In this document: positions 38,701 through 47,316 of the stretch, piece by piece
Numbering within the stretch: position 1 is the first letter of the stretch
Layout of the letters: each line of letters begins with the position of its first letter
DNA from: Deltaproteobacteria bacterium
GTDB taxonomy: Bacteria > Myxococcota_A > UBA9042 > PHBI01
Length of the DNA: 64,000 nt
Assembly: GCA_020632715.1 (NCBI GenBank)
Contig: JACKFA010000001.1
Span: 1,736,001 to 1,800,000 of the forward strand
Direction: 5' to 3'
Program-made: the position numbers and the translations under genes
The notes under the pieces: generated by a model
Told to the model about the DNA's origin: nothing
Seen by the model: the letters and a program-made list of their open reading frames with translations, nothing else
Databases searched by the model: none

Positions 38701-38774
38701 CGCGAGCGCCAAGCTCGTCGCTGGGCGCTCGCGGCGACCTCTCGCGACCCAGCCGTCCGCGCTCGCGCGGACGG
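38701..38774 (+). terminator. Two GC-rich hairpins after the metalloprotease genes
   Basis: The first is CGCGAGCGCC (38701-38710) paired with GGCGCTCGCG (38724-38733). The second is CCGTCCGCGC (38753-38762) paired with GCGCGGACGG (38765-38774). Both start within 80 bases of the stop at 38693. No T-run follows either, so they are only candidate terminators. Confidence 0.45.
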
Positions 38775-38886
38775 ACGGGCCGACTCGAGCCCGCGCCATC
38801 GCTCCACGGTGGCTGCGGGCTCGCCGCGTTGTGGGCCAGACGCGTTTCGGTCGACGCCGCGGCCGCGACGGCATAGCTTCGGCGCG

Positions 38887-40605
38887 ATGCGCGCCCCGAC
38901 CCACGCGAGGATCCTCCGGCTCTCCTCGATGCACGTCCCGACCGGGAAGGGCCCACTCACCGCGCCGTCGACGAGTGAGGAGGTCCTGAGCCACGCCGGG
39001 CTCGTGCGTCGCGACGGCCGGCGGCGTCCTGGCCTCCTGCCGCTCGGGGCGGAGATGGTCGACGCCGTGCTCGCCCACCTCGCGGCTCGGATGCCCGGAG
39101 GGGCGCCGCAGTCCGTGATCGTTCCGGACGATTCGGAGCCGGTGGAAGGCATGGTCGCGATGGCGCGACAGGATCTGCGCTCATACCGCGAGCTGCCGCT
39201 GCGCCTCGGGGTGCGTCGCGGGTCTGCTTGGTTCATCGCGAGGCTCTCGGCCGCGCCGATCGGGGAGCTCGGCGCTCTGGGCGAGGCGATCGCCGAGGCG
39301 GGGCTCGGGGTCACGCGGGTCGTCGCTCCCGACGGCGACGGCGTCGTGGTCGTCGACGAGGCAGGCGGATACGCCTTCCTCGCGTGCTCGCGCTGCGGGG
39401 CGGCCGCGGAGGCGGAGGTCGCGCCCATCGCGCCTACGGACCATGGCCCCACCGAGGTCGCCGCGGGCGAGCCCGAGGTCGTCTCGACGCCAGGAAGCCG
39501 ACGCGTCGATGACGTCTGCGAGCTCATGGGGGTCGCGCCGCGAGAGCTCTTGAAGACGCTCCTCTGGCGTGCGCGCGGTGAGGTCGTCGGGGCGCGAGAG
39601 CACCGCTCGAGTAATCGCCCGTCGCATTCGGCGCCAGCGCACCGTCATCGGCGTCGTTGGTCGTCGTCAGCGTGCTCTCAGCACGCCTCCTCCTCCCGCC
39701 TTGCCGCTGACAGCGCTCTGGCACCGACTGCTCGGTCCGATTACTTGATCGGTGCTCTTGTCGCCGGTGATCGCGAGCTCTCGCCCGCGAAGCTCGCTCG
39801 CGCGCTCGACGTCCCGGTGGCGGCGCTCGCGCTGGCGACGGCGGCCGAGGTCGAGGCCGCCACGGGCGCGGAGGTCGGCTTCGCGGGACCCCTCGGGCTC
39901 GAGGCGGCCGTGCTCTCCGACACGGGGGTCAGCGCGTCGACAGCCTACGTCACCGGCGCGAACCGGACGGGCCATCACCTCCGCGGCGTGCGCCTCGGGC
40001 GCGACCTCCCCGGCGGGTATGCGGCGGCCGACCTCGTCGTGGCGCGGGTCGGCGACCGCTGCGGCGTCTGCGGCGACGGCGCGCTCGAGGCGGGCGCGGG
40101 GTGGCGCGTCGCGCGCGGGTCGACAGCGGCGGCTGGCGTCCGGGTGGACGGGGAGGGCGGCGGCAGCGTCGAGCTCTTGTGCGAGCAGGTCGCCCTGGAC
40201 GGCCTCGAGGCGCTGCGCGCCCTCGCGTCTCGGGCGGCTGCGCGCGAGGCCGCGCTCGCGCTCCCGGCGTTCGCCTATCCGGCCGCGATCCTCGTCGTCG
40301 CGCTCGACGAGGCTGGGAGCGCGGTCGCACGCGCGGCCGCCGACGTGGCGCGCGCGATCGCGGAGCTGGGTGAGCCGGTCGCGCTCGACGATCGTTCGGC
40401 TCGCGCGGGCAGGAAGCTCGGCGACGCCGAGCTCATCGGGTGGCCGGTCCGCGTGCTGATCGGGCGCCGCGGCGTCGACCGTGGCGAGGCGGAGATCGTG
40501 CTGGCGGCTGCGAAGGACGGACCACGCGCGGTGCCCCTCGCCGAGGTCGCGGCGGCGGCCGTAGCGATGAGCGCCCGCGTGGTGGGCGAGGAGGAGGCGA
40601 GGTGA
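38887..40605 (+). CDS. Degenerate prolyl-tRNA-synthetase paralogue with intact-looking INS editing domain
   Basis: The 572-residue product aligns by eye with bacterial-type ProRS but has lost the catalytic motifs. The usual GPTHEE and motif 2/3 arginines are missing, and the N-terminal class II core is shortened. The YbaK/INS-like editing domain (about residues 200-350) keeps KTL near residue 225 and the GAN-x-x-x-HH segment (YVTGANRTGHHLRGV), whose histidine is used for trans-editing. A C-terminal anticodon-binding-like domain (about 460-572) with DDRSARAGRKLGDAELIG-type sequence remains. A 162-base palindromic element is inserted in frame within the editing domain. The start is uncertain (ATG 38887 or 38929). 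It overlaps the next gene by four bases (GTGA). It may be a pseudoenzyme or a decaying gene. Confidence 0.65.
   Translation: MRAPTHARILRLSSMHVPTGKGPLTAPSTSEEVLSHAGLVRRDGRRRPGLLPLGAEMVDAVLAHLAARMPGGAPQSVIVPDDSEPVEGMVAMARQDLRSYRELPLRLGVRRGSAWFIARLSAAPIGELGALGEAIAEAGLGVTRVVAPDGDGVVVVDEAGGYAFLACSRCGAAAEAEVAPIAPTDHGPTEVAAGEPEVVSTPGSRRVDDVCELMGVAPRELLKTLLWRARGEVVGAREHRSSNRPSHSAPAHRHRRRWSSSACSQHASSSRLAADSALAPTARSDYLIGALVAGDRELSPAKLARALDVPVAALALATAAEVEAATGAEVGFAGPLGLEAAVLSDTGVSASTAYVTGANRTGHHLRGVRLGRDLPGGYAAADLVVARVGDRCGVCGDGALEAGAGWRVARGSTAAAGVRVDGEGGGSVELLCEQVALDGLEALRALASRAAAREAALALPAFAYPAAILVVALDEAGSAVARAAADVARAIAELGEPVALDDRSARAGRKLGDAELIGWPVRVLIGRRGVDRGEAEIVLAAAKDGPRAVPLAEVAAAAVAMSARVVGEEEAR
39597..39758. 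repeat. Palindromic repeat element, copy 3, in frame inside a coding gene
   Basis: The terminal repeats are 21-mers at 39597-39617 and 39738-39758, matching at 19 positions and beginning AGAGCACCG. The interior has CCCGTCGC at the left, a central hairpin GCGTGCT-CTC-AGCACGC (39670-39686), CTCCTCCTC after it, and CTCGGTCCGA at the right, the same landmarks in the same places as copies 1 and 2. It is 162 bases (54 codons) without a stop, so the host frame survives. The added residues are Ser/Arg/His-rich and interrupt the conserved VVGA/LVAGDREL junction of the editing domain. Confidence 0.8.
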
Positions 40606-41324
40606 GTCGCATCTATGGCGCCAACGCCATCATCGAGTTGTTGCAGGCCGCGCCTCGCGCCGTCGCGCGCGTCCTGGTCGCGAGCGAGGACGACCCTGCG
40701 ACGGCGCGGGTGCTCGAGCTCGCGCGCGCGAACGGCGTCGAGATCGCTCGCGCCGGCGCGGATCGGCAGGCGCGGTCGGGATCGCGGGGCGGGAGCGCGC
40801 TCGGAGCGGATCTGCGCCCGCCGCCGCAGCTGGACCCGGCGGATCTACGCGCCGCACCCGGACGCGATCTCGTGGTGGCGCTCGACCAGGTCACCGATCC
40901 CCACAACCTCGGGGCCATCGTGCGGTCGGCCGGCGCCTTCGGGGCCTGCGCCGTGATCGTGCCGAAGGACCGCTCGGCCCCCCTCAACGACGCGGCCGTG
41001 CGCGCGTCCGCGGGGGCTATCGCCTACGTCCCGATCGCGCGGGTCACGAACCTCGCGCGAGCGCTACGCGAGCTCGGTCAGCAGGGGTTCTGGAGCGTCG
41101 CCGCGGACGCCGAGGCGACCGGGACCTTCTGGGATCTCGATCTGAGGGCGCCGACCGTGCTCGTGATGGGCGCCGAGGGGACCGGCATCCGCCCGGCCGT
41201 ACGCAAGGCGTGCGACCTCGCCGCGGCGTTTCCGTTGGCCGGTCCGGTGGGCTCTCTCAACGTCAGCGTCGCTGCGGGCATCGCGCTCGCGGAGGTCGCG
41301 CGGCAACGGGCCGCACCCGCGTGA
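40602..41324 (+). CDS. rlmB: SpoU/TrmH-family rRNA 2'-O-methyltransferase (RlmB-like)
   Basis: The GTG at 40602 follows GAGGAGGCGAG, giving 240 residues. The N-terminal ribosomal-RNA-binding part starts SRIYGANAIIELLQ. The SPOUT methyltransferase motifs follow: DPHNLGAIVRSAGAFG (about residue 102), MGAEGTGI (about 189) and SLNVSVAAGIAL (about 220). These bind SAM in the trefoil knot and methylate a ribose; RlmB modifies G2251 of 23S rRNA in E. coli. The family layout fits RlmB best, but tRNA-modifying relatives are not excluded. It overlaps the ProRS-like gene by four bases and precedes the tRNA cluster. Confidence 0.88.
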   Translation: MSRIYGANAIIELLQAAPRAVARVLVASEDDPATARVLELARANGVEIARAGADRQARSGSRGGSALGADLRPPPQLDPADLRAAPGRDLVVALDQVTDPHNLGAIVRSAGAFGACAVIVPKDRSAPLNDAAVRASAGAIAYVPIARVTNLARALRELGQQGFWSVAADAEATGTFWDLDLRAPTVLVMGAEGTGIRPAVRKACDLAAAFPLAGPVGSLNVSVAAGIALAEVARQRAAPA

Positions 41325-41375
41325 GGGGCCGGCCAGCGCGGCGCGCGGAAGCGACGACCCGGGTGAGATCCCGTG

Positions 41376-41404
41376 TTGACACCCGCTCGAAGTCTGCTTA
41401 TAAG
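41376..41404 (+). promoter_or_regulatory. Promoter of the tRNA-tuf operon
   Basis: TTGACA (41376-41381) and TATAAG (41399-41404) are 17 bases apart, close to consensus. The first tRNA begins at 41440. It should drive tRNA-Thr, Tyr, Gly, Thr and tuf, as the thrU promoter does in E. coli. Confidence 0.8.
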
Positions 41405-41439
41405 CCGGCTCCCGTTGGCGGTAGCAGTACGCCTTCGGC

Positions 41440-41512
41440 GCTGACGTAGCTCAACTGGCAGAGCAGCTGATTTGTAATCAGCAGGTTGCGGGTTCAAGTC
41501 CCACCGTCAGCT
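41440..41512 (+). tRNA. tRNA-Thr (anticodon UGU)
   Basis: The acceptor arms GCTGACG and CGTCAGC pair perfectly. The anticodon loop is TTTGTAA between GCTGA and TCAGC, and the T loop is TTCAAGT. CCA is not encoded. It is the first gene of a cluster in the same order as E. coli thrU-tyrU-glyT-thrT-tufB. Confidence 0.95.
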
Positions 41513-41567
41513 GGCACCTTGTGCTCTTTCACATCAAAGTCAGCCAACGCACGCAGTGCGTCCTAGC

Positions 41568-41650
<83 letters not shown>

Positions 41651-41693
41651 CTTCGAACGCGAGGGTCGGCTCGACCGACCCTCGCGATGTTCC

Positions 41694-41766
41694 GCGGGAA
41701 TAGCTCAGTTGGTAGAGCATCAGCCTTCCAAGCTGAGGGTCGCGAGTTCGAGTCTCGTTTCCCGCT
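41694..41766 (+). tRNA. tRNA-Gly (anticodon UCC)
   Basis: The acceptor GCGGGAA pairs with TTCCCGC. The anticodon loop is CTTCCAA and the T loop is TTCGAGT. The discriminator is T, and CCA is not encoded. Confidence 0.95.
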
Positions 41767-41812
41767 AAGTACGGTCACGGCGCGCTGAAACGTGTTCGGA
41801 CGTCGTGTCGAC

Positions 41813-41887
<75 letters not shown>

Positions 41888-42024
41888 CAGAGAAGAGATC
41901 GAGATGTCGCGCACAGAGCACGCGCGGCAACGGCTGGCTTTCGAGAGAAACAACCCAGCGAAGCTCGGATAAAAGCTCCTTCCGCGAGTGCGGCAGGGTC
42001 GAGTCACGAAACGAGGCAGACGAC

Positions 42025-43218
<1,194 letters not shown>

Positions 43219-43224
43219 TGCCTC

Positions 43225-43243
43225 GCGGGGGGCTCGCCCCCGC
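43225..43243 (+). terminator. GC-rich hairpin after tuf
   Basis: GCGGGGG and CCCCCGC form a seven-pair stem starting seven bases after the tuf stop. There is no T-run, as is common for GC-rich genomes. A second stem, GGGGTGGC with GCCACCCC, follows at 43294-43317. Confidence 0.55.
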
Positions 43244-43293
43244 ACGGTGACGGCGGCCCGGGCGGCCGCCGGCGCCAGCTGAGACGATGGAAC

Positions 43294-43317
43294 GGGGTGG
43301 CTCGAAGGGGCCACCCC
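43294..43317 (+). terminator. Second hairpin downstream of tuf
   Basis: An eight-pair stem GGGGTGGC/GCCACCCC closes an eight-base loop. It may reinforce the terminator at 43225 or act on the rpmG leader. No T-run follows it. Confidence 0.45.
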
Positions 43318-43557
43318 GATCCACATGAGCGCCCGAAAAACACCGCGGTCGACGCGGGATCGTTGACGTAGCCCTCGGGCTCGCCTACGTACGGTGCCCC
43401 GCCGGTCGGTGCGCGAGGAACGGAACCCCGCCACGCCGCATCGAGGGGCCCCTGGCGCGAAGAAGAGCGGCAGGGACCGAGAACCGGGACGCGCCCGGTC
43501 GAACACAGCGTGAGAGCGCCGGATGGGTCCGGCGGTCGTCGAAATCGGAGCAGGGCC

Positions 43558-43743
43558 ATGGCCAAGAAAGCTGGTAAGAACCGCGTCATCATCACCCTCG
43601 AGTGCACGGAGGCGCGCGGCCTCGGCGAGACGCCCAGCCGGTACTCGACGATGAAGAACAAGAAGAACACGCCGAAGCGCCTCGAGCTGAAGAAGTACAA
43701 CCCCTTCCTTCAGCGCGTGACGCTCCATCGCGAGACCAAGTAG
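43558..43743 (+). CDS. rpmG: Ribosomal protein bL33
   Basis: This is a 61-residue basic protein of the large subunit. It starts MAKKAGKNRVIITLECTEARG and includes YSTMKNKKNTPKRLELKKYNPFLQRVTLHRETK, a clear bL33 pattern. The zinc-binding CXXC pairs of one bL33 class are absent, so it is a zinc-independent (C-minus) form. GGAG precedes the ATG at 43558; an upstream in-frame GTG at 43510 is rejected. It lies before tRNA-Trp, secE and nusG, a common arrangement. Confidence 0.95.
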   Translation: MAKKAGKNRVIITLECTEARGLGETPSRYSTMKNKKNTPKRLELKKYNPFLQRVTLHRETK

Positions 43744-43763
43744 TCTCGCGATCACGGGACCTG

Positions 43764-43798
43764 CCGGCGCAGACGCCGTCCTCGGGACGGCGCGCCGG
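43764..43798 (+). terminator. Nested hairpin after rpmG
   Basis: Outer arms CCGGCGC and GCGCCGG enclose an inner hairpin GCCGTCC/GGACGGC. The structure starts 20 bases after the rpmG stop and lies just before a strong promoter, as expected for a terminator. It has no T-run. Confidence 0.55.
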
Positions 43799-43828
43799 TC
43801 TGGGCGGGAGATGGGCTGTTGTTCTTGC

Positions 43829-43858
43829 TTGACAGCCCCGATACACCCCCCCTATGGT
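43829..43858 (+). promoter_or_regulatory. Promoter for tRNA-Trp-secE-nusG
   Basis: TTGACA (43829-43834) and TATGGT (43853-43858) are 18 bases apart. The tRNA-Trp gene begins 46 bases later. It probably serves the whole tRNA-Trp-secE-nusG-rplKA unit. Confidence 0.75.
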
Positions 43859-43904
43859 CTCGCGGCTCTAACGCCGGACGGCGTGGGGCCAACCACTTTC
43901 GTGT

Positions 43905-43981
43905 GGGTCGTTAGCTCCAATCGGTAGAGCATCGGACTCCAAATCCGAGGGTTGTAGGTTCGAATCCTACACGGCCCGCCA
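43905..43981 (+). tRNA. tRNA-Trp (anticodon CCA)
   Basis: The acceptor GGGTCGT pairs with ACGGCCC, including one T-G pair. The anticodon loop CTCCAAA lies between TCGGA and TCCGA. The T arm is GTAGGTTCGAATCCTAC, the discriminator is G as expected for Trp, and CCA is encoded at 43979-43981. Position before secE is conserved in many bacteria. Confidence 0.95.
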
Positions 43982-44074
43982 AGAATGGGCGATGTCCCTC
44001 CGCCGCGAGGGAATCGTCCGTTGCCCCTTCACCCGTGGCGACCGCGAGGTCTCCACTCCCGCAGCAGGCCGCGC

Positions 44075-44455
44075 ATGAGTGTCGCTCGCTACGTCAATCT
44101 CAGCTTCGTCGCGCTGGGCCTCGTCGCTTACCTCGTGTTCGCGCCGCTCATCGGCGTCATCCTCGAGCTCTTCGGGACGGGCGCCAACATGGCGCTTCTC
44201 GGGCACAACTTCCGGCTGGCCAACCTGATCGGCATGATCGGCGCGGTCGCCCTCGTCATCGCCCTCCGCCGCAGCGAGCGCATCTCGCGCTACGCGACCG
44301 AGGTCCTGAACGAGCTCACGAAGGTGACCTGGCCCTCCTGGAAGGAGACGAAGCAGGCGACGATCGTCGTGATCGCGACGACCATCGTGATCGCCGCCAT
44401 CCTTGGGCTCCTCGACCTCGCCTTCGCGGCGCTCTCGTCGCTGGTCTACACCTGA
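44075..44455 (+). CDS. secE: Preprotein translocase subunit SecE
   Basis: The 126-residue protein has three hydrophobic segments (about residues 8-30, 48-65, 95-120), like the three-helix SecE of E. coli. The conserved amphipathic motif is ELTKVTWPSWKETKQAT, just before the last helix. SecE holds SecY together in the inner-membrane translocon. The ATG at 44075 is preferred because the family begins there, although the ribosome site is weak. An in-frame upstream extension overlaps the tRNA-Trp 3' side and is rejected. nusG follows after 62 bases. Confidence 0.93.
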   Translation: MSVARYVNLSFVALGLVAYLVFAPLIGVILELFGTGANMALLGHNFRLANLIGMIGAVALVIALRRSERISRYATEVLNELTKVTWPSWKETKQATIVVIATTIVIAAILGLLDLAFAALSSLVYT

Positions 44456-44517
44456 TCGACGCGCCCGAGTTGCACGGGGGCGAGCGCGCCATCTCCTGGA
44501 AACGGAGCGAACCCGCG

Positions 44518-45072
44518 ATGTCCGAGACCGAGACGATCGAAAACGAGATGCAGTGGTACGCGGTCGGCACCTTGTCCGGCTACGAGGCCCGCGCGAAGAC
44601 CCTGCTCGTCGAGAACATCCGGACCTTCGGTCTGAGCGACAAGTTCGGCGAGGTGCTCGTCCCGACCGAGGAGGTCGTCGAGCTCCGCGGCGGCGCGAAG
44701 CGGACGACCCAGCGCAAGCTCATGCCGGGCTACATGTTCGTGCAGATGGTGCTCGACGCGGACACCTGGAACCTCGTCAAGAACACCCAGAAGATCATCG
44801 GCTTCATCGGCGACGACAAGAACCCGAAGCCGATGACCCCGCGAGAGGTCTCGCGGCTGACGGCGCAGCTCGAGGAGGGCGCCGTCCGCCCCAAGGCCAA
44901 GCAGACCTTCGAAGAGGGCGTCAACGTGCGCGTCGTCGACGGTCCCTTCCTCAACTTCAGCGGCGTGGTCGAGGAGGTCATGCCGCAGAAGCAGAAGGTG
45001 CGCGTCCTCGTGAGTATCTTCGGGCGCGCGACGCCCGTCGAACTCGACTTCATGCAGATCGAGCGGATGTGA
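44518..45072 (+). CDS. nusG: Transcription termination/antitermination protein NusG
   Basis: NusG (184 residues) binds RNA polymerase and links it to Rho or to the ribosome. The N-terminal NGN domain starts MQWYAVGTLSGYEARAKTLL and includes RKLMPGYMFVQM. The C-terminal KOW domain (about residues 125-184) contains EGVNVRVVDGPFLNFSGVVEEVMPQKQKVRVLVSIFGRATPVEL-type sequence in pieces that match the family. GGAG lies upstream of the ATG. It is followed by rplK, the standard order. Confidence 0.97.
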   Translation: MSETETIENEMQWYAVGTLSGYEARAKTLLVENIRTFGLSDKFGEVLVPTEEVVELRGGAKRTTQRKLMPGYMFVQMVLDADTWNLVKNTQKIIGFIGDDKNPKPMTPREVSRLTAQLEEGAVRPKAKQTFEEGVNVRVVDGPFLNFSGVVEEVMPQKQKVRVLVSIFGRATPVELDFMQIERM

Positions 45073-45158
45073 ACCACACGCGGTGCGCACGGGCGCGATG
45101 ACCGCGGCGAGCTCGCCATGCCGCCAGCGGGAGCCCGACGACCGGGGAGAAGACGACG

Positions 45159-45584
45159 ATGGCCAAGAAGATTACCGGATTCATCAAGCTGCAGGTCCCG
45201 GCCGGGAAGGCGAACCCGTCGCCGCCGGTCGGCCCGGCCCTGGGTCAGCACGGCGTGAACATCATGCAGTTCTGCAAGGAGTTCAACGCGCGCACCCAGA
45301 AGGAGATGGGCTCCATCATCCCGGTCGTGATCACGGTCTACGCCGACCGCTCGTTCACGTTCGTGACGAAGACCCCGCCGGCCTCCGACCTCCTGAAGAA
45401 GGCGGCCAACATCCAGAAGGGCTCGGCGGTGCCGAACCAGAAGAAGGTCGCCAAGATCACGAGCGAGCAGCTCAAGCAGATCGCGCAGACGAAGCTCCCC
45501 GATCTCTATGCCTACGACCTCGACACGGCGATGAAGACCATCGCCGGGACGGCGCGGAGCATGGGGATCGAGATCGTCGGCTGA
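45159..45584 (+). CDS. rplK: Ribosomal protein uL11
   Basis: This 141-residue protein forms the GTPase-associated centre with 23S rRNA. The N-terminal domain has LQVPAGKANPSPPVGPALGQHGVNIMQFCKEFN-like sequence, which includes the PPVGPALG motif hit by thiostrepton-class drugs. The C-terminal rRNA-binding domain ends TIAGTARSMGIEIVG. Length and start are normal. It begins the ribosomal part of the secE-nusG-rplKAJL-rpoBC cluster. Confidence 0.98.
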   Translation: MAKKITGFIKLQVPAGKANPSPPVGPALGQHGVNIMQFCKEFNARTQKEMGSIIPVVITVYADRSFTFVTKTPPASDLLKKAANIQKGSAVPNQKKVAKITSEQLKQIAQTKLPDLYAYDLDTAMKTIAGTARSMGIEIVG

Positions 45585-45675
45585 GGACCAGGAACCCTAG
45601 CGAAAACGTCCCCTTCGGGGGCTCGGCAGGAGACGTCGCTGTGACGGCGTCGCATGGACTGCCAGGAGGTATCAC

Positions 45676-46380
45676 GTGCCCAAGCATGGCAAGAAGCATC
45701 GTTCGGCCGAGTCGAAGATCGACAGCCAGAAGCGCTACGACCTCGGCGAGGCGTGCGATCTGGTGAAGGCGGCGAGCTACTCGAAGTTCGACGGGACGGT
45801 CGAGGTCGCGGTGCGCCTCGGCGTGAACCCGCGCCACGCCGACCAGATGGTCCGCGGCGCCGTCGTGCTCCCGCACGGCACGGGCAAGACGGTCCGCGTC
45901 CTCGTCTTCGCGAAGGGCGACAAGGCCCGCGAGGCGGAGGAGGCCGGCGCCGACTACGTGGGCGGGGACGACCTCGTCGACAAGATCAAGGACGGCTGGT
46001 TCGAGTTCGACAAGGCCATCGCCACGCCGGACATGATGGGCACGGTCGGCAAGATCGGTCGCGTCCTCGGCCCGCGCGGGCTCATGCCGAACCCGAAGGC
46101 CGGCTCCGTCACGTTCGACGTGAAGCAGGCCGTCGAGGACAGCAAGGGCGGCAAGGTGGACTTCCGCGTCGAGAAGGCGGGCATCGTGCACGCCGGCGTC
46201 GGCAAGGTGAGCTTCCCGGCCGACCACCTCGCGGGCAACGTCCGCGCCCTCTACGACCGCCTCGTCAAGCTCAAGCCGGCGACGGTGAAGGGCACGTACG
46301 TGAAGGCCATGAGCCTCTCGGCGACGATGAGCCCGGGCGTCAAGATCAACGTCGCGAGCCTCTCCGAGGTCGCTGACTGA
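45676..46380 (+). CDS. rplA: Ribosomal protein uL1
   Basis: This 234-residue protein builds the L1 stalk that guides tRNA out of the E site. It starts at GTG, with AGGAGGT six bases before it. The family core is clear: VEVAVRLGVNPRHADQMVRGAVVLPHGTGK, then GRVLGPRGLMPNPKAGSV and the C-terminal VGKVSFPADHLAGN. In E. coli L1 represses its own operon by binding the rplK leader; that is plausible here but not shown. A strong hairpin starts ten bases after its stop. Confidence 0.98.
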   Translation: MPKHGKKHRSAESKIDSQKRYDLGEACDLVKAASYSKFDGTVEVAVRLGVNPRHADQMVRGAVVLPHGTGKTVRVLVFAKGDKAREAEEAGADYVGGDDLVDKIKDGWFEFDKAIATPDMMGTVGKIGRVLGPRGLMPNPKAGSVTFDVKQAVEDSKGGKVDFRVEKAGIVHAGVGKVSFPADHLAGNVRALYDRLVKLKPATVKGTYVKAMSLSATMSPGVKINVASLSEVAD

Positions 46381-46389
46381 AGCATGGGA

Positions 46390-46418
46390 GGTCTCGTCGG
46401 GGGCGCCCCCGCGAGACC
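46390..46418 (+). terminator. Strong hairpin between rplA and rplJ
   Basis: GGTCTCG pairs with CGAGACC, and the inner CGGGGGC pairs with GCCCCCG, with one unpaired T between the two parts. It begins ten bases after the rplA stop. It may attenuate transcription or act as a processing site; there is no T-run. Confidence 0.6.
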
Positions 46419-46688
46419 GCTCTGGGTGGTGGGGACCTGCTCCACCCGTGCCTGACGGACCCTCCGTCGGACACGCGACAACAAGTAGCTGGTGCTGGTC
46501 CAACCCGGTCGCCGGTCGTCCATGAAGCCGGTGGCGGCAACGCCTTAATCGTGTCCCTCGAGAGAGGGCATGGCCTGCCGAGACGGTGGCGGTCGATGGA
46601 CCCCTGATACAGCCTCTCGTTCTCCATCTCGCTCGCGGGATGAACGATTGGCGGCCCGGACGACGACCGAGCATCCAGCCAACCGCAT

Positions 46689-46709
46689 CGAAGGGTGCGT
46701 CACCCTTCG
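46689..46709 (+). promoter_or_regulatory. Hairpin directly before the rplJ ribosome-binding site
   Basis: Perfect nine-base arms CGAAGGGTG and CACCCTTCG close a CGT loop. The GGGGAGG ribosome site of rplJ starts right at its 3' foot. Such placement suits translational control of rplJ by its own product. Confidence 0.65.
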
Positions 46710-46719
46710 GGGAGGAAGG

Positions 46720-47244
46720 ATGAACCGACAGGAGAAAGCCGAAGAGATCGACCGGATCAAAGGGCTCCTGGACGGGGCTCAGTTCGTCGTCCTTGCGGAG
46801 TACTCCGGGCTCGAAGTCAACGAAATGGTTGAGCTTCGGCAGGAGCTTCGCAAGGTCCAGGGCCGCGTCCGGATCGTGAAGAACACGCTGGCCAAGATCG
46901 CTACCAGCGGCGGGAACTTCGAGGCGTTGCAGCCTCACTTCAAGGGCCCGCTCGCGATGGCGTTCACTCTGGACGAAGCCCCGGGCACCGCGACGGCGCT
47001 CGTGGCCTTCCAGAAGGGCCACCCGAAGTTCAAGATCACCGCGGGCTGCCTCTCGGGCGGCGGTGCCGTCGACGCCAAGGGCGTCGACGCCATCAGCAAG
47101 CTCCCCGGGAAGGACCAGCTGCGGGCGATGCTCCTCGGCACGCTCGCAGGCGTGCCGCGGAACATGGTGAGCCTGCTCTCCGCTCCGGCCAGGAACTTCG
47201 TGGGCGTGCTCGAAGCGCGCCGTCGCCAGCTCGCTGGCGAGTAG
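46720..47244 (+). CDS. rplJ: Ribosomal protein uL10
   Basis: This 174-residue protein forms the base of the L7/L12 stalk. It starts MNRQEKAEEIDRIKGLLDGAQFVVLAEYSGL, with the rRNA-binding RIVKNTLAKIA segment near residue 50. The C-terminal helix that carries L7/L12 dimers is the last 30 residues. The ATG at 46720 is supported by GGGGAGG. An earlier in-frame start at 46570 would lie in the leader and is rejected. rplL follows 72 bases later. Confidence 0.97.
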   Translation: MNRQEKAEEIDRIKGLLDGAQFVVLAEYSGLEVNEMVELRQELRKVQGRVRIVKNTLAKIATSGGNFEALQPHFKGPLAMAFTLDEAPGTATALVAFQKGHPKFKITAGCLSGGGAVDAKGVDAISKLPGKDQLRAMLLGTLAGVPRNMVSLLSAPARNFVGVLEARRRQLAGE

Positions 47245-47316
47245 CGTCCGGACCGATCGTTCAACGACCCGTTTCTACCGAATCACTTCGATAACCAAGA
47301 GTTAAGGATTACTGAG

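Larger units (their letters stand above)
43219..43557. other. 339-base region between tuf and rpmG
   Basis: It holds two hairpins that may end tuf transcription (43225-43243 and 43294-43317). It then has a candidate promoter, TTGACG (43363-43368) with TACGTA (43386-43391) at a 17-base spacing; its -10 is weak and it is overlapped by ACGTAG/CTACGT arms. GGAG lies before the rpmG start at 43558. No gene is seen. Confidence 0.5.
46381..46719 (+). ncRNA. rplJ leader region (L10-leader-like regulatory RNA)
   Basis: The 339 bases between rplA and rplJ contain no gene. In many bacteria this interval is the mRNA leader bound by L10-(L7/L12) to repress rplJL translation. Two clear structures are present: a stem right after rplA (46390-46418) and a hairpin just before the rplJ ribosome site (46689-46709). 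I could not confirm the kink-turn that defines the L10 leader, so the class assignment rests on position and structure. Confidence 0.5.

Noticed and set aside
34155..39527. 1790-codon minus-strand frame opposite the second metalloprotease
   Set aside because: This has the same composition artefact; it also runs across an intergenic region and into another gene.
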